DNA of 64,000 nt, taken from NCBI RefSeq assembly GCF_018449435.1, contig NZ_JAHCMU010000006.1, forward strand, positions 124,001-188,000, given 5' to 3'. This DNA comes from Flagellimonas sp. 389 (GTDB taxonomy: Bacteria; Bacteroidota; Bacteroidia; Flavobacteriales; Flavobacteriaceae). The translations under genes were made by a program, and so were the position numbers. Below, piece by piece: positions 45,523-54,735 of the stretch (position 1 is its first letter; every line of letters starts with the position of its first letter). The notes under the pieces are model-generated. The model searched no databases. It was not told the origin of the DNA and worked only from the letters and a program-made list of their open reading frames with translations.

Positions 45523-46692
45523 TTAAGATTTTTTGATTAGATGTACTACTCTTTCTAAATCTTCGATACTTAGATTAGAACCACTTGGTAGACATAATCC
45601 GCGTTCGAACAATTTTTCTGAAGTACCATTTATAAAATTTGGGGAATTTTTAAAAACTGGTTGCATATGAAGAGGTTTCCAAAGTGGTCGTGATTCTATA
45701 TCTTCTTTCAATAAGTTTAGGCGTATGCTTTCTCTTGCCGCATACGAAGGAGTCAAAATGCAGCTAAGCCACCTGTTGGAAAAAAAACCACTTGGTTCCT
45801 CTAAAAATTCTATTTCCGATAAATGACCTAAGCTATTCTTATAAAAATCAAAATTTCGCCGTCTCGCATTAACACGATCATCAAGAACCTCCATTTGTCC
45901 ACATCCTATACCAGCCAATACATTACTCATTCGGTAATTATAACCAACCTCAGAATGCTGATAATGGGGAGCATCATCTCTTGCTTGAGTAGCCAAATAA
46001 ATCGCCTTTTCCTTTATACTGATATTTTTAGTTAGTAGTGCCCCACCACCAGAAGTAGTGATGATTTTATTTCCATTAAAAGATAAAACTCCAATATCAC
46101 CAAAACTTCCACACTTAGCACCTTTATAAGTACTTCCCAGAGCTTCAGCACTATCCTCAATAATCGGAATCCCATATGTATTGGCAATTTCGGATATTTC
46201 CTCTACCATATAGGGCATCCCGTACAAATGCACAGCGATAATAGCTTTTGGTTTCTTTCCAGATTCTATTCGGTCGATAATGGCTTTTTTCAATAACTCT
46301 GGAGACATATTCCAAGTATGATGTTCACTATCGATGAATACGGGAGTCGCCCCTAAATAAAGAATGGGGTTAGCAGATGCTGAGAATGTAAAACTTTGAC
46401 ATAACACTTCATCACCTCGGGATACGCCAAGTAATTCTAATGCTAAATGAATTGCTGCCGTACCGGAACTCAAAGCTGCTACATGTACTTGACCACTTAC
46501 ATAATCACCAATGACTTTTTCAAAACGATTAACAAACGGTCCAAGAGGTGCAATCCAGTTGGTATCGAAAGCCTCTTTCACATAGTGTTGTTCGTTTTCC
46601 CCTATGTGAGGAGAGGAAAGCCATATTTTTTGAGAGGTTGAAATTTTCAATTTTATTTTTTTTCTTTTATTAAAGCTTTTTAATCCAGTCAA
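45523..46692 (-). CDS. DegT/DnrJ/EryC1/StrS-family sugar aminotransferase
   Basis: Protein of 389 residues of the PLP-dependent sugar aminotransferase family. It has the ALSSGTAAIHLALELLGV cofactor-phosphate segment, EDSAEALGS, and the Schiff-base lysine in SFNGNKIITTSGGG. The pairing with a PglF-like dehydratase suggests it makes a UDP-4-amino-4,6-dideoxy sugar, like PglE. The N-terminus is uncertain: residues 1-20 are unusually basic, and the usual start of the family (about residue 23, IWLSSPH) has no ATG nearby. Confidence 0.9.
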   Translation of the reverse strand: MTGLKSFNKRKKIKLKISTSQKIWLSSPHIGENEQHYVKEAFDTNWIAPLGPFVNRFEKVIGDYVSGQVHVAALSSGTAAIHLALELLGVSRGDEVLCQSFTFSASANPILYLGATPVFIDSEHHTWNMSPELLKKAIIDRIESGKKPKAIIAVHLYGMPYMVEEISEIANTYGIPIIEDSAEALGSTYKGAKCGSFGDIGVLSFNGNKIITTSGGGALLTKNISIKEKAIYLATQARDDAPHYQHSEVGYNYRMSNVLAGIGCGQMEVLDDRVNARRRNFDFYKNSLGHLSEIEFLEEPSGFFSNRWLSCILTPSYAARESIRLNLLKEDIESRPLWKPLHMQPVFKNSPNFINGTSEKLFERGLCLPSGSNLSIEDLERVVHLIKKS

Positions 46693-47160
46693 TCCTATTT
46701 TACTTTAAACTGCTTAAAAATCTGTTTTTATAGTTTAAAGCCGTTCAGCTGTTAAAATTAGCTCTATTATTATCGTAGAAATGCATAATTCGCTCAATGC
46801 ATTAAATAATCGGTCAAATGTGTTGCATATATCTTTTAATTGGAAAAATACAGGTGAATAATTTACAAAATAGACCATCGACCTTCTTTTGGATGTTCTT
46901 GATGTACAGTTAACAGTATCAACCTATTCTCATATATATGAAGAAACAATTCAGTACAAGCACACATTTTCAGGATTTTGGAAAAAAAATTCAAATTATA
47001 ATTTTATGTGCTAAACTCAAGTATAGATTTTAATAAAATAAGTGAGCTGGTTTTTGCCACTCATACTTTATTTTACGTTCATAACCAATATCAAAAATAC
47101 ATTTGCATATTTTTGCCAAATCTTTGTTCATTCTTCAAAAAGATTTTTAAAAGTTAGAAA
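46693..47160. other. Divergent intergenic region of the polysaccharide locus
   Basis: A stretch of 468 AT-rich bases between divergent operons, without a convincing gene. On the plus side there are two -7-like boxes (see 47098-47115). On the minus side the only TANNTTTG match, TATTTTTG at 47099-47092, is about 400 bases from the aminotransferase start, so the minus operon has either a long leader or an unrecognised promoter. Confidence 0.6.
47098..47115 (+). promoter_or_regulatory. Candidate -7 boxes of the plus-strand polysaccharide operon
   Basis: TACATTTG (47098-47105) and TATTTTTG (47108-47115) both fit TANNTTTG and lie 45-60 bases before the ATG at 47161. No -33 TTG is at the expected distance for either, so this is a suggestion. 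Confidence 0.35.
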
Positions 47161-48180
47161 ATGAAAGTATTAGTTACAGGAGCTGCTGGATTTATTGGAT
47201 ATTATGTCGCTAAAAGCCTTTTGGACAAAGGACACTCCGTAATAGGTTTAGATAATATAAACGATTATTATGATACAAATCTTAAGTATGCACGATTAAA
47301 GGAACTTGGTATTATTAAAGAAAAGGCCAAAATTTTTAGTGTTGTTAGTAAAAGTGATTTTTATCTTGAATCGTTCAAATTTATACGTCTACACTTAGAA
47401 GATAGAGCTGGGTTACCCAAATTGTTTGAATCTGAAAAATTTGATATTGTTTGTAACTTGGCAGCACAAGCAGGCGTTAGATATAGTCTTGAAAATCCAG
47501 AAGCCTACATTGATAGTAATGTGGTTGGTTTTTTGAATGTTTTGGAGTGTGTACGAAACTATGGTGTCAAGCATTTGGTATATGCCAGCAGTTCAAGTGT
47601 ATACGGAACCAATAAAAAAATTCCTTTTGAAACTACCGATAGTGTAGACAATCCCATTAGCCTCTATGCAGCGACAAAAAAAAGTAATGAACTTATGGCT
47701 CACACGTATAGTCATTTGTATGGTTTCGCTACAACAGGGCTTCGCTTTTTTACAGTGTATGGACCTTGGGGGCGTCCAGATATGGCTATGTTTTTATTTA
47801 CCGAGGCGATAGTGAAAAATAAACCAATAAAGGTTTTCAATAAGGGGAACATGGAAAGGGACTTCACTTATATTTCTGACATAACTGAAGGTGTGGTACG
47901 GATTATCGAGAAAAAAATGGAAGAAAGAGACAATTATAAGGTCTACAATATTGGAAATAACAATTCGGTAAAACTCTTAGATTTCATAGATTTAATTGAA
48001 GCTGAACTCGGTATACAAGCAAAGAAAGAAATGCTTCCTATGCAGCCCGGTGATGTAGAGAAAACATGGGCCGACGTAAAAGAACTCATAAAAGATTACG
48101 ACTACAGTCCCAATACCCCCATCTCTGTTGGCGTTAAAAATTTTGTGGATTGGTATCGCTCTTATTATAAGATAAATTAA
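47161..48180 (+). CDS. UDP-glucuronate 4-epimerase-like SDR
   Basis: Protein of 339 residues, an extended short-chain dehydrogenase: NAD motif GAAGFIG (about 7-13), LDNINDYYDTNLKYARL as in CapI/LpsL UDP-glucuronate epimerases, SSSSVYG, and the catalytic pair YAATKKSNEL. It probably interconverts UDP-glucuronate and UDP-galacturonate. The Ugd-type dehydrogenase encoded two genes downstream would supply its substrate. Confidence 0.9.
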   Translation: MKVLVTGAAGFIGYYVAKSLLDKGHSVIGLDNINDYYDTNLKYARLKELGIIKEKAKIFSVVSKSDFYLESFKFIRLHLEDRAGLPKLFESEKFDIVCNLAAQAGVRYSLENPEAYIDSNVVGFLNVLECVRNYGVKHLVYASSSSVYGTNKKIPFETTDSVDNPISLYAATKKSNELMAHTYSHLYGFATTGLRFFTVYGPWGRPDMAMFLFTEAIVKNKPIKVFNKGNMERDFTYISDITEGVVRIIEKKMEERDNYKVYNIGNNNSVKLLDFIDLIEAELGIQAKKEMLPMQPGDVEKTWADVKELIKDYDYSPNTPISVGVKNFVDWYRSYYKIN

Positions 48181-48380
48181 TTTTTAAATCGTAAATATTT
48201 CCCAGTTGTAATTTTCACAATTGTTGTTTCTTTTTTTTGAAATGACGTTTCAGTGAAAAGTAATCAAGAAAAAATAAAAATAGTATCAGCTGTTCATTTC
48301 ATCGGATTTAAAGGAACTTAAAATAAAATTAAGCTTATTTTAATATCTTTTAATCATCTTTGCCGCTCAAAAAATAACCA

Positions 48381-49379
48381 ATGGAAATTAGTTCTTTAAA
48401 CTTAAATCCAAAGTATAAAATACTTGTAACGGGAGGCGCTGGTTTTATAGGTTCCAACCTATGTGAGGCACTATTAAAAAATGGCAATTCTGTAACCTGT
48501 TTGGATAACTTTGCAACAGGTAGAAAACAAAATATACACCATTTACTCGATAATAAAAATTTCACACTTTTAGAAGGAGATATTAGAGAGCTAGGAGATT
48601 GTAATAAGGCATGTGTAGGAGTGGACTACGTACTGCATCAGGCTGCACTAGGTTCAGTTCCTAGATCGATCAATGATCCTATTACTAGTAACTCTGTTAA
48701 TGTCTCTGGGTTTCTTAACATGCTGGTGGCTTCAAAAGATGCAAATGTAAAACGTTTTGTATACGCAGCAAGTTCTTCTACCTATGGGGATTCCGAAAGT
48801 CTTCCAAAGGTTGAAGACAAGATAGGCAAACCACTATCACCGTATGCAATTACTAAATATGTAAATGAGCTATATGCAGATATTTTTTCCAAAACGTATG
48901 GTTTAGAAACAATAGGTTTGAGATACTTTAATGTATTTGGAAGAAAACAAGACCCAAATGGTGCTTATGCAGCAGTAATACCAAAGTTCGTAATGCAATT
49001 AATGAATTATGAAGCTCCTGTTATCAATGGTGATGGTTCTTTTTCGAGAGATTTCACCTATATAGACAATGTTATTCAAATGAATGTTTTAGCAATTTGT
49101 AACAGTTCAAAAAATGCTATAAACACAGTTTACAATGTAGCTTACGGTGAACGCACCGATTTAAAAGAGCTGGTATCACTTTTAAAGCAATATTTAAGTA
49201 CTTTTGACCCCAAAATAAATACCATAGTTCCAACGTTTGGTCCAAGTAGACAGGGTGATGTACCGCACTCACTTGCATCTGTTGAAAAAGCTAAAAAACT
49301 ATTGGGCTATAATCCAAGATATGATTTAAAAAGTGGATTAAAAGAGGCTGTTAGTTGGTATTGGGAAAATCTAAAATAA
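48381..49379 (+). CDS. WbpP/TviC-type UDP-N-acetylhexosamine(uronate) 4-epimerase
   Basis: Protein of 332 residues, an extended SDR: GGAGFIGSNLCEALL, LDNFATGRKQNI, the ALGSVPRSINDPI segment that marks WbpP/TviC epimerases, and the catalytic SPYAITKYVNELYA. It acts on UDP-GlcNAc or UDP-GlcNAcA. It lies 200 bases after the first epimerase; that gap holds only AT-rich sequence with a weak CATCTTTG box near 48355, so a second promoter is possible. Confidence 0.9.
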   Translation: MEISSLNLNPKYKILVTGGAGFIGSNLCEALLKNGNSVTCLDNFATGRKQNIHHLLDNKNFTLLEGDIRELGDCNKACVGVDYVLHQAALGSVPRSINDPITSNSVNVSGFLNMLVASKDANVKRFVYAASSSTYGDSESLPKVEDKIGKPLSPYAITKYVNELYADIFSKTYGLETIGLRYFNVFGRKQDPNGAYAAVIPKFVMQLMNYEAPVINGDGSFSRDFTYIDNVIQMNVLAICNSSKNAINTVYNVAYGERTDLKELVSLLKQYLSTFDPKINTIVPTFGPSRQGDVPHSLASVEKAKKLLGYNPRYDLKSGLKEAVSWYWENLK

Positions 49380-49385
49380 ACAAAA

Positions 49386-50717
49386 ATGAACTTAACTGTA
49401 ATAGGCACTGGATATGTTGGCCTTGTAAGTGGAACATGTTTTGCTGAAATGGGCAATAATGTAACATGTATTGATATAGATGAAAAGAAAATAAAAGATT
49501 TAAGAAACGGGATTATACCTATCTACGAGCCGGGCCTAGAACAAATGGTAAAGCGTAATGTAGAAAATGGAACCTTAAAATTCGGCACAGTATTAGCAGA
49601 AAATTTAGGTAAATGTGATATTGCCTTCATCGCAGTTGGAACACCGATGGGCGAAGATGGTTCTGCGGATCTTAAATATGTTCTGCAAGTGGCAAAAGAG
49701 ATTGGACAAAACATGTCGCACTCTCTAATAATTGTTGATAAGTCTACCGTTCCTGTCGGTACCGCAGATAAAGTTAATGATACCATCCAACAACAATTGG
49801 AAAAGCGCGGAGTGTCTATCCCATTTGATATTGTTTCCAATCCAGAGTTTTTAAAAGAAGGAGATGCCATTAACGATTTTATGAAACCTGATAGAGTCGT
49901 TATAGGGTCAGACAATATCGAGGCAACCGAAAAGATGAGAACACTGTATACCCCATTCTTTAGAAGTAGCCTTGATCGACTTATTACCATGGATGTTCGT
50001 TCAGCAGAGATGACAAAGTATGTTGCCAATGCCATGTTAGCTACAAAAATTTCATTCATGAATGAAATAGCAAATATCTGTGAACTTGTCGGTGCAGATG
50101 TAAACAAAGTACGAATTGGTATTGGCTCCGATAGTAGAATTGGTTACAGTTTTATTTATCCTGGAAGCGGTTATGGAGGATCGTGTTTCCCCAAGGATGT
50201 TAAAGCCCTAAAAAAAACAGCCGAAGAAAATGGTTATAAGGCAAGTTTGATAAAAGCCGTTGAGGATGTTAATGACAGGCAAAAATTAGTCATAGCCAAT
50301 AAGGTCATAAAAAAATATGGAGAAAATCTCTCTGGTAAGACTTTTGCCATTTGGGGCTTGGCCTTTAAACCAGAAACAGACGATATGAGGGAAGCACCAG
50401 CCATATACATCATCAAAGAGTTGGCAAAAAGAGGCGCAAAAATCAAAGCATATGATCCTAAGGCTATGGAAGAAGCACAACATTTTTATTTAAAGGATGT
50501 TGGCAATGTTTCATACCATGAATCTAAGTACGATGTATTACAAAATGCTGATGCTCTAATTTTATTGACCGAATGGAAAGAGTTTAGGTCACCCGACTTT
50601 GACGAGCTTAAAAAGCAACTAACCCAACCTGTAGTTTTCGATGGACGAAACCAATACAATCATGGACAAATGATAAAAAATGGATTCGAATACCATCAGA
50701 TAGGTAAAATCAACTAA
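49386..50717 (+). CDS. ugd: UDP-glucose 6-dehydrogenase
   Basis: Protein of 443 residues: N-terminal Rossmann [17 protein letters not shown], the [14 protein letters not shown] motif, the active-site [10 protein letters not shown] with cysteine about 267, and the C-terminal [14 protein letters not shown]. It oxidises UDP-glucose to UDP-glucuronate with two NAD. It lies six bases after the TviC-like gene and six before the second dehydrogenase. Confidence 0.94.
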   Translation: MNLTVIGTGYVGLVSGTCFAEMGNNVTCIDIDEKKIKDLRNGIIPIYEPGLEQMVKRNVENGTLKFGTVLAENLGKCDIAFIAVGTPMGEDGSADLKYVLQVAKEIGQNMSHSLIIVDKSTVPVGTADKVNDTIQQQLEKRGVSIPFDIVSNPEFLKEGDAINDFMKPDRVVIGSDNIEATEKMRTLYTPFFRSSLDRLITMDVRSAEMTKYVANAMLATKISFMNEIANICELVGADVNKVRIGIGSDSRIGYSFIYPGSGYGGSCFPKDVKALKKTAEENGYKASLIKAVEDVNDRQKLVIANKVIKKYGENLSGKTFAIWGLAFKPETDDMREAPAIYIIKELAKRGAKIKAYDPKAMEEAQHFYLKDVGNVSYHESKYDVLQNADALILLTEWKEFRSPDFDELKKQLTQPVVFDGRNQYNHGQMIKNGFEYHQIGKIN

Positions 50718-50722
50718 GAAAT

Positions 50723-52003
50723 ATGAATTCTGATAAAATTGCGGTAATAGGTCTTGGCTATGTGGGACTTCCACTGGCACGACTATTTGCAACGAAATAT
50801 CCCGTAATAGGTTTTGACATTAATCTAGAAAGAATAAAAGAATTACAATCAGGAACGGATAGTACTCTTGAAGTGGACGATTCGGTTTTGCAGGAGGTAC
50901 TGAGCGACTCGCCAGATATGGAAAAGGGACTATATTGCACGAATGACTTAAGCTTGATACAAGATTGTATTTTCTATATTGTAACTGTTCCTACGCCAGT
51001 GGACAAAAATAATCGCCCAGACCTTACACCCCTTTACAAATCCAGTGAGACAGTCGGTAAGGTACTTAAAAAAGGTGATATCGTTATTTATGAATCAACG
51101 GTTTATCCAGGTGTAACGGAAGAGGAGTGCATACCTGTGTTGGAAAAAATAAGTGGTCTTAAGTACAACATAGACTTCTTTGCAGGATATTCTCCTGAAC
51201 GAATAAATCCTGGAGATAAAGAACATACTGTAGAGAAAATTCTAAAGGTGACTTCTGGGTCAACTCCAGAAATTGGAAATAAAGTTGACAACCTCTATGC
51301 ATCGGTTATCACAGCTGGCACACACCTAGCCCCAACAATAAAAGTAGCTGAAGCGGCTAAGGTTATTGAAAACTCTCAAAGGGATATTAATATTGCCTTT
51401 GTCAATGAACTGGCTAAAATCTTCAACCTCATGGAAATTGATACCCATGCAGTGTTAGAGGCAGCAGGTACAAAATGGAACTTTCTTCCTTTTAAACCAG
51501 GCTTGGTCGGAGGTCATTGTATAGGTGTTGACCCTTATTATTTGGCACAGCGGGCACAAGAATTTGGTTATCATCCAGAGATTATATTGGCAGGTAGACG
51601 AATGAATGATAGTATGGGGCAGTATGTTGCATCAGAAATCATAAAGCTTATGGTCCAAAATGATATTAAAATAAAAGGAGGTAAAATATTGGTGTTGGGC
51701 ATTACCTTCAAAGAGAACTGTCCAGATGTTCGTAATACCAAAGCAGTTGATGTCATTCGCAATCTAAAAAGCTATGGAACAGATATTGCTATTTATGATC
51801 CATGGGTATCCCCGGAAGAAGTTGCGCACGAATATAATTTAGAAACTACAACTACTATACCACAAGAAAAGTATGATGCTGTGGTACTAGCGGTCGCACA
51901 TAGGCAATTCAAATCATTGGACTTCAAAAATCTCCTGAAAGATAATGGTGTAGTATATGATGTGAAAGGTACAATAGAAAATTATCTTGTTAAAAGGCTT
52001 TAA
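50723..52003 (+). CDS. UDP-N-acetylhexosamine dehydrogenase (WbpA/TviB type)
   Basis: Protein of 426 residues: GLGYVGLPLARLFA, YESTVYPGVTEE, SPERINPGDKEHT, and active-site GGHCIGVDPYYLA with cysteine about 266. The TFKENCPDVRNTK ending is typical of TviB/WbpO/WbpA. It oxidises UDP-GlcNAc or UDP-GalNAc to the uronic acid. Its TAA shares one base with the ATG of the flippase gene (TAATG). Confidence 0.93.
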   Translation: MNSDKIAVIGLGYVGLPLARLFATKYPVIGFDINLERIKELQSGTDSTLEVDDSVLQEVLSDSPDMEKGLYCTNDLSLIQDCIFYIVTVPTPVDKNNRPDLTPLYKSSETVGKVLKKGDIVIYESTVYPGVTEEECIPVLEKISGLKYNIDFFAGYSPERINPGDKEHTVEKILKVTSGSTPEIGNKVDNLYASVITAGTHLAPTIKVAEAAKVIENSQRDINIAFVNELAKIFNLMEIDTHAVLEAAGTKWNFLPFKPGLVGGHCIGVDPYYLAQRAQEFGYHPEIILAGRRMNDSMGQYVASEIIKLMVQNDIKIKGGKILVLGITFKENCPDVRNTKAVDVIRNLKSYGTDIAIYDPWVSPEEVAHEYNLETTTTIPQEKYDAVVLAVAHRQFKSLDFKNLLKDNGVVYDVKGTIENYLVKRL

Positions 52004-53526
52004 TGAAAATTAACCAGCTTAAAGGCGGGGCTGCTCTCTCTTATGTGAGTATTTTTCTTACGAATGTAATTGGCTTAGTAATAACTCCTTTGATTATACG
52101 TTCATTGGGAAGTGCCGAATATGGACTTTATACCATGATCGGTGCCCTAGTAGGTTACATGAGTGTCCTGGATTTTGGATTAAACAATACGGTAGTCAGA
52201 TTTGTTGCAAAGTACCGTTCTTTAGTGGACAAGAAAGGAGAAGAAAACTTTTTGGCACACAGTTTTATGATGTACAGCTGTATATCTGTGCTCATCATAA
52301 TTATAGGCGGGGTTATTTATCTTAATCTTGAAATTTTGTATGAAGAAAGCCTAACCGTAAATCAATTAGGTAAGGCAAAGACTATGATGCTGATTCTTAT
52401 TTTCAATCTGGCCATATCGCTTCCAGGTGGCGCCTTTAGAGGTATTTGTAGTGGATACGAAGAATTTATTCTTCCAAAACTTGTAAACATTTCGAGATAT
52501 ATTGTAAGAAGTGCATTAGTAATAGGTCTTTTGTATCTTGGAGGTGACTCCATAGGATTGGTTATCCTAGACACTATAATGAATCTTCTCATAATAGGAG
52601 TTAATGCATTTATAGTGTTCAAAAAACTTAATGTAAAGGTGAGACTACATGTATTCGACAAAAAACTATTCTCTCATATTCTAGGATTTTCGCTGTGGAT
52701 ATTCATTTTTGCGATAGTTCATCAACTAAGGTGGCAATTTGGACAATTGATAATAGGTGTTTATTATAGTACGTCAATCGTTGCTATATATGCCGTGGGC
52801 ATAACCCTGGGCAATTATTATGGGGCATTCTCCAGCGCCATAGAAACTGTTTTTTTACCTAGAGCAATTCAAATGACCGTTAAAAAGATTCCTTCTTCGG
52901 AGCTTACAAATATGTTCATTAAAATTTCTCGAATCATCCTTTTGGTCCTATTGTATATTCTTGGAGGGTTTATACTTGTAGGCAAGGATTTTGTATTTTT
53001 TTGGGTAGGAACAGAATATGAAATGGCATATTATTATGTCATTATAATAATGATCGGTCTTACTCCTATCCTTAGTCAAGGCTTTGCAAATAATATACTG
53101 GAAGCTAAAAACTTGTTGTCGTATCGGGGTAAGTTACTTCTTAGCTTAACGATCATAGGAACTCTATTAGGTATTTACGTAGTACAGGAATTTGGTGTCT
53201 TAGAAATGATTATAACGACTGTTGTGTTTATGTTGCTAGAGAGAGTATTCATGATTCCTTATTATATAAAAAAGGCAAAGTTAGAGATGTTGCGTTATTA
53301 TAAGGAAATAAGTCCCTTGTTTATTGGAATGTTTATAGCAGTATCATCATTACTATTTGTAAATCATTTTCTACCTCATAAGAATCTCTTAATCCTATTT
53401 GGTAACCTAATAGGATACAGTTTGATTTACTTTTTGATTTTATTTTTGTTCATGACCAGCTTTGAAAAAAACCTGGTAAGGTCCGTTGCCCTTAAACTTC
53501 CGATACTTAAAAAACGTTTTCAATGA
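52003..53526 (+). CDS. Wzx-type polysaccharide flippase
   Basis: Protein of 507 residues with about 14 membrane helices. The N-terminus is typical of the MOP oligosaccharide flippases (PLIIRSLGSAEYGLYTMIG, LDFGLNNTVVRFVAKYR). It would turn lipid-linked repeat units across the inner membrane before polymerisation by the EpsG-like protein. Confidence 0.92.
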   Translation: MKINQLKGGAALSYVSIFLTNVIGLVITPLIIRSLGSAEYGLYTMIGALVGYMSVLDFGLNNTVVRFVAKYRSLVDKKGEENFLAHSFMMYSCISVLIIIIGGVIYLNLEILYEESLTVNQLGKAKTMMLILIFNLAISLPGGAFRGICSGYEEFILPKLVNISRYIVRSALVIGLLYLGGDSIGLVILDTIMNLLIIGVNAFIVFKKLNVKVRLHVFDKKLFSHILGFSLWIFIFAIVHQLRWQFGQLIIGVYYSTSIVAIYAVGITLGNYYGAFSSAIETVFLPRAIQMTVKKIPSSELTNMFIKISRIILLVLLYILGGFILVGKDFVFFWVGTEYEMAYYYVIIIMIGLTPILSQGFANNILEAKNLLSYRGKLLLSLTIIGTLLGIYVVQEFGVLEMIITTVVFMLLERVFMIPYYIKKAKLEMLRYYKEISPLFIGMFIAVSSLLFVNHFLPHKNLLILFGNLIGYSLIYFLILFLFMTSFEKNLVRSVALKLPILKKRFQ

Positions 53527-53665
53527 AAATAAAGATTATTTTAAATCGTTCTGGAAAAACGTTCAATTTAATTCGCAATTATTTGTAAATAAGGAATATA
53601 GAGATGTGATTTTTATGTTTTATGCCAAACCTTTTTCAATCTATCTTCCAGCAACTAAAGACTAA
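53480..53665 (+). other. Open, coding-like stretch without ATG after the flippase gene
   Basis: In the frame +1 to the flippase, 61 codons are free of stops in AT-rich DNA and end at TAA 53665. The second half reads like protein (FKSFWKNVQFNSQLFVNKEY, then MFYAKPFSIYLPATKD). The only ATG is at 53615. A separate 21-codon ATG frame starts at 53523 in the ATGA overlap of the flippase stop. It may be a remnant of a deleted gene, and the function is unknown. Confidence 0.25.
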
Positions 53666-53668
53666 AAA

Positions 53669-54733
53669 ATGATTAAAAAAATTATTCCATTTTCAGTTAA
53701 AGCGAAACTATTATTGAGGCGTTTTCAATCCAAACCTCTTCAAGCACTTTCATTTAAGCCTCCAAAACAGACTGAAAAGAGGGCTTATATCTTTCTCGCA
53801 GCGGATTATGGCAATTTAGGGGATGTGGCCATAACTTATGCTCAGCACAAATTCTTGCAAAATCTATATCCAGATTATTTGATAACAGAAATACCCATTA
53901 GTAAAACTATCGAAGGAATAGCGTTCGTGAAAAAAATTCTTTCATCGACTGATGTAGTCACCACGGTCGGTGGCGGCAATATGGGAGATCTCTACCCTAT
54001 GATTGAGCATTTTAGGCAAATGGTGATATCAAATTTTAAAAGTAATCGGGTAATCTCTTTTCCCCAAACTATTGATTTTGGAGATACGCATATTGGAAGA
54101 AAGTCCTTAAAAAAAGCAATAAAGGTATATTCGAAACATCCAAACCTAATTTTGCTTGCTCGCGAACAAAAATCCTATGATTTTTTTAAGAAACATTTTA
54201 CGACCAACACAATTATAAAAGTTCCTGATATAGTGCTTACTCTCGACAAAACTGCAGAAAATTCAAAGAGGGATGGCGCTATAATCTGCTTGAGGGACGA
54301 TAAGGAAAAGAAACTGAATCCTGATCAGGAAAAGAAACTCTTATCTCTAGTAAAAGAAAAATTTGGAGGGTTTACTTCGAGAGACACACATATTGGTGGT
54401 GCCAATATTTCTCTCAATGGGCGAGTTAAGGCACTGGAAAAAATATGGAGCGATTTTAGACGGGCCGAAGTTGTGATAACGGACAGATTGCACGGAATGA
54501 TCTTTTGCTACATTACCAATACACCTGCGTTGGTTTTCTTGAACAACAATCATAAAATAAAATCTTCTTATGCCTGGATTGATCACGCAAAGCATATACG
54601 TTTAATGGAAAATTTCTCAAAAGAGGATATTAACGAATCGTTGGAGTTTTTAAAAACCCAGAAAGTAACAATTAAAAAGGACCTATTACCGCAATATACT
54701 GAACTAAAAAAGATTATATCATCTAAAGACTAA
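53669..54733 (+). CDS. Polysaccharide pyruvyl transferase family protein
   Basis: Protein of 354 residues of the PS_pyruv_trans family: AADYGNLGDVAITYAQHKFL near the start, VTTVGGGNMGDLYP, and the ITDRLHGMIFCYITNTPALVF block near 270. Members add ketal-linked pyruvate to sugars or are related transferases; the acceptor is unknown. The stop is two bases from the start of the next gene. Confidence 0.9.
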   Translation: MIKKIIPFSVKAKLLLRRFQSKPLQALSFKPPKQTEKRAYIFLAADYGNLGDVAITYAQHKFLQNLYPDYLITEIPISKTIEGIAFVKKILSSTDVVTTVGGGNMGDLYPMIEHFRQMVISNFKSNRVISFPQTIDFGDTHIGRKSLKKAIKVYSKHPNLILLAREQKSYDFFKKHFTTNTIIKVPDIVLTLDKTAENSKRDGAIICLRDDKEKKLNPDQEKKLLSLVKEKFGGFTSRDTHIGGANISLNGRVKALEKIWSDFRRAEVVITDRLHGMIFCYITNTPALVFLNNNHKIKSSYAWIDHAKHIRLMENFSKEDINESLEFLKTQKVTIKKDLLPQYTELKKIISSKD

Positions 54734-54735
54734 GT

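Noticed and set aside
46693..47160. Riboswitch or tRNA in the capsule intergenic region
   Set aside because: No tRNA arms, GG-rich core or known riboswitch pattern was recognised; the sequence is simply AT-rich.
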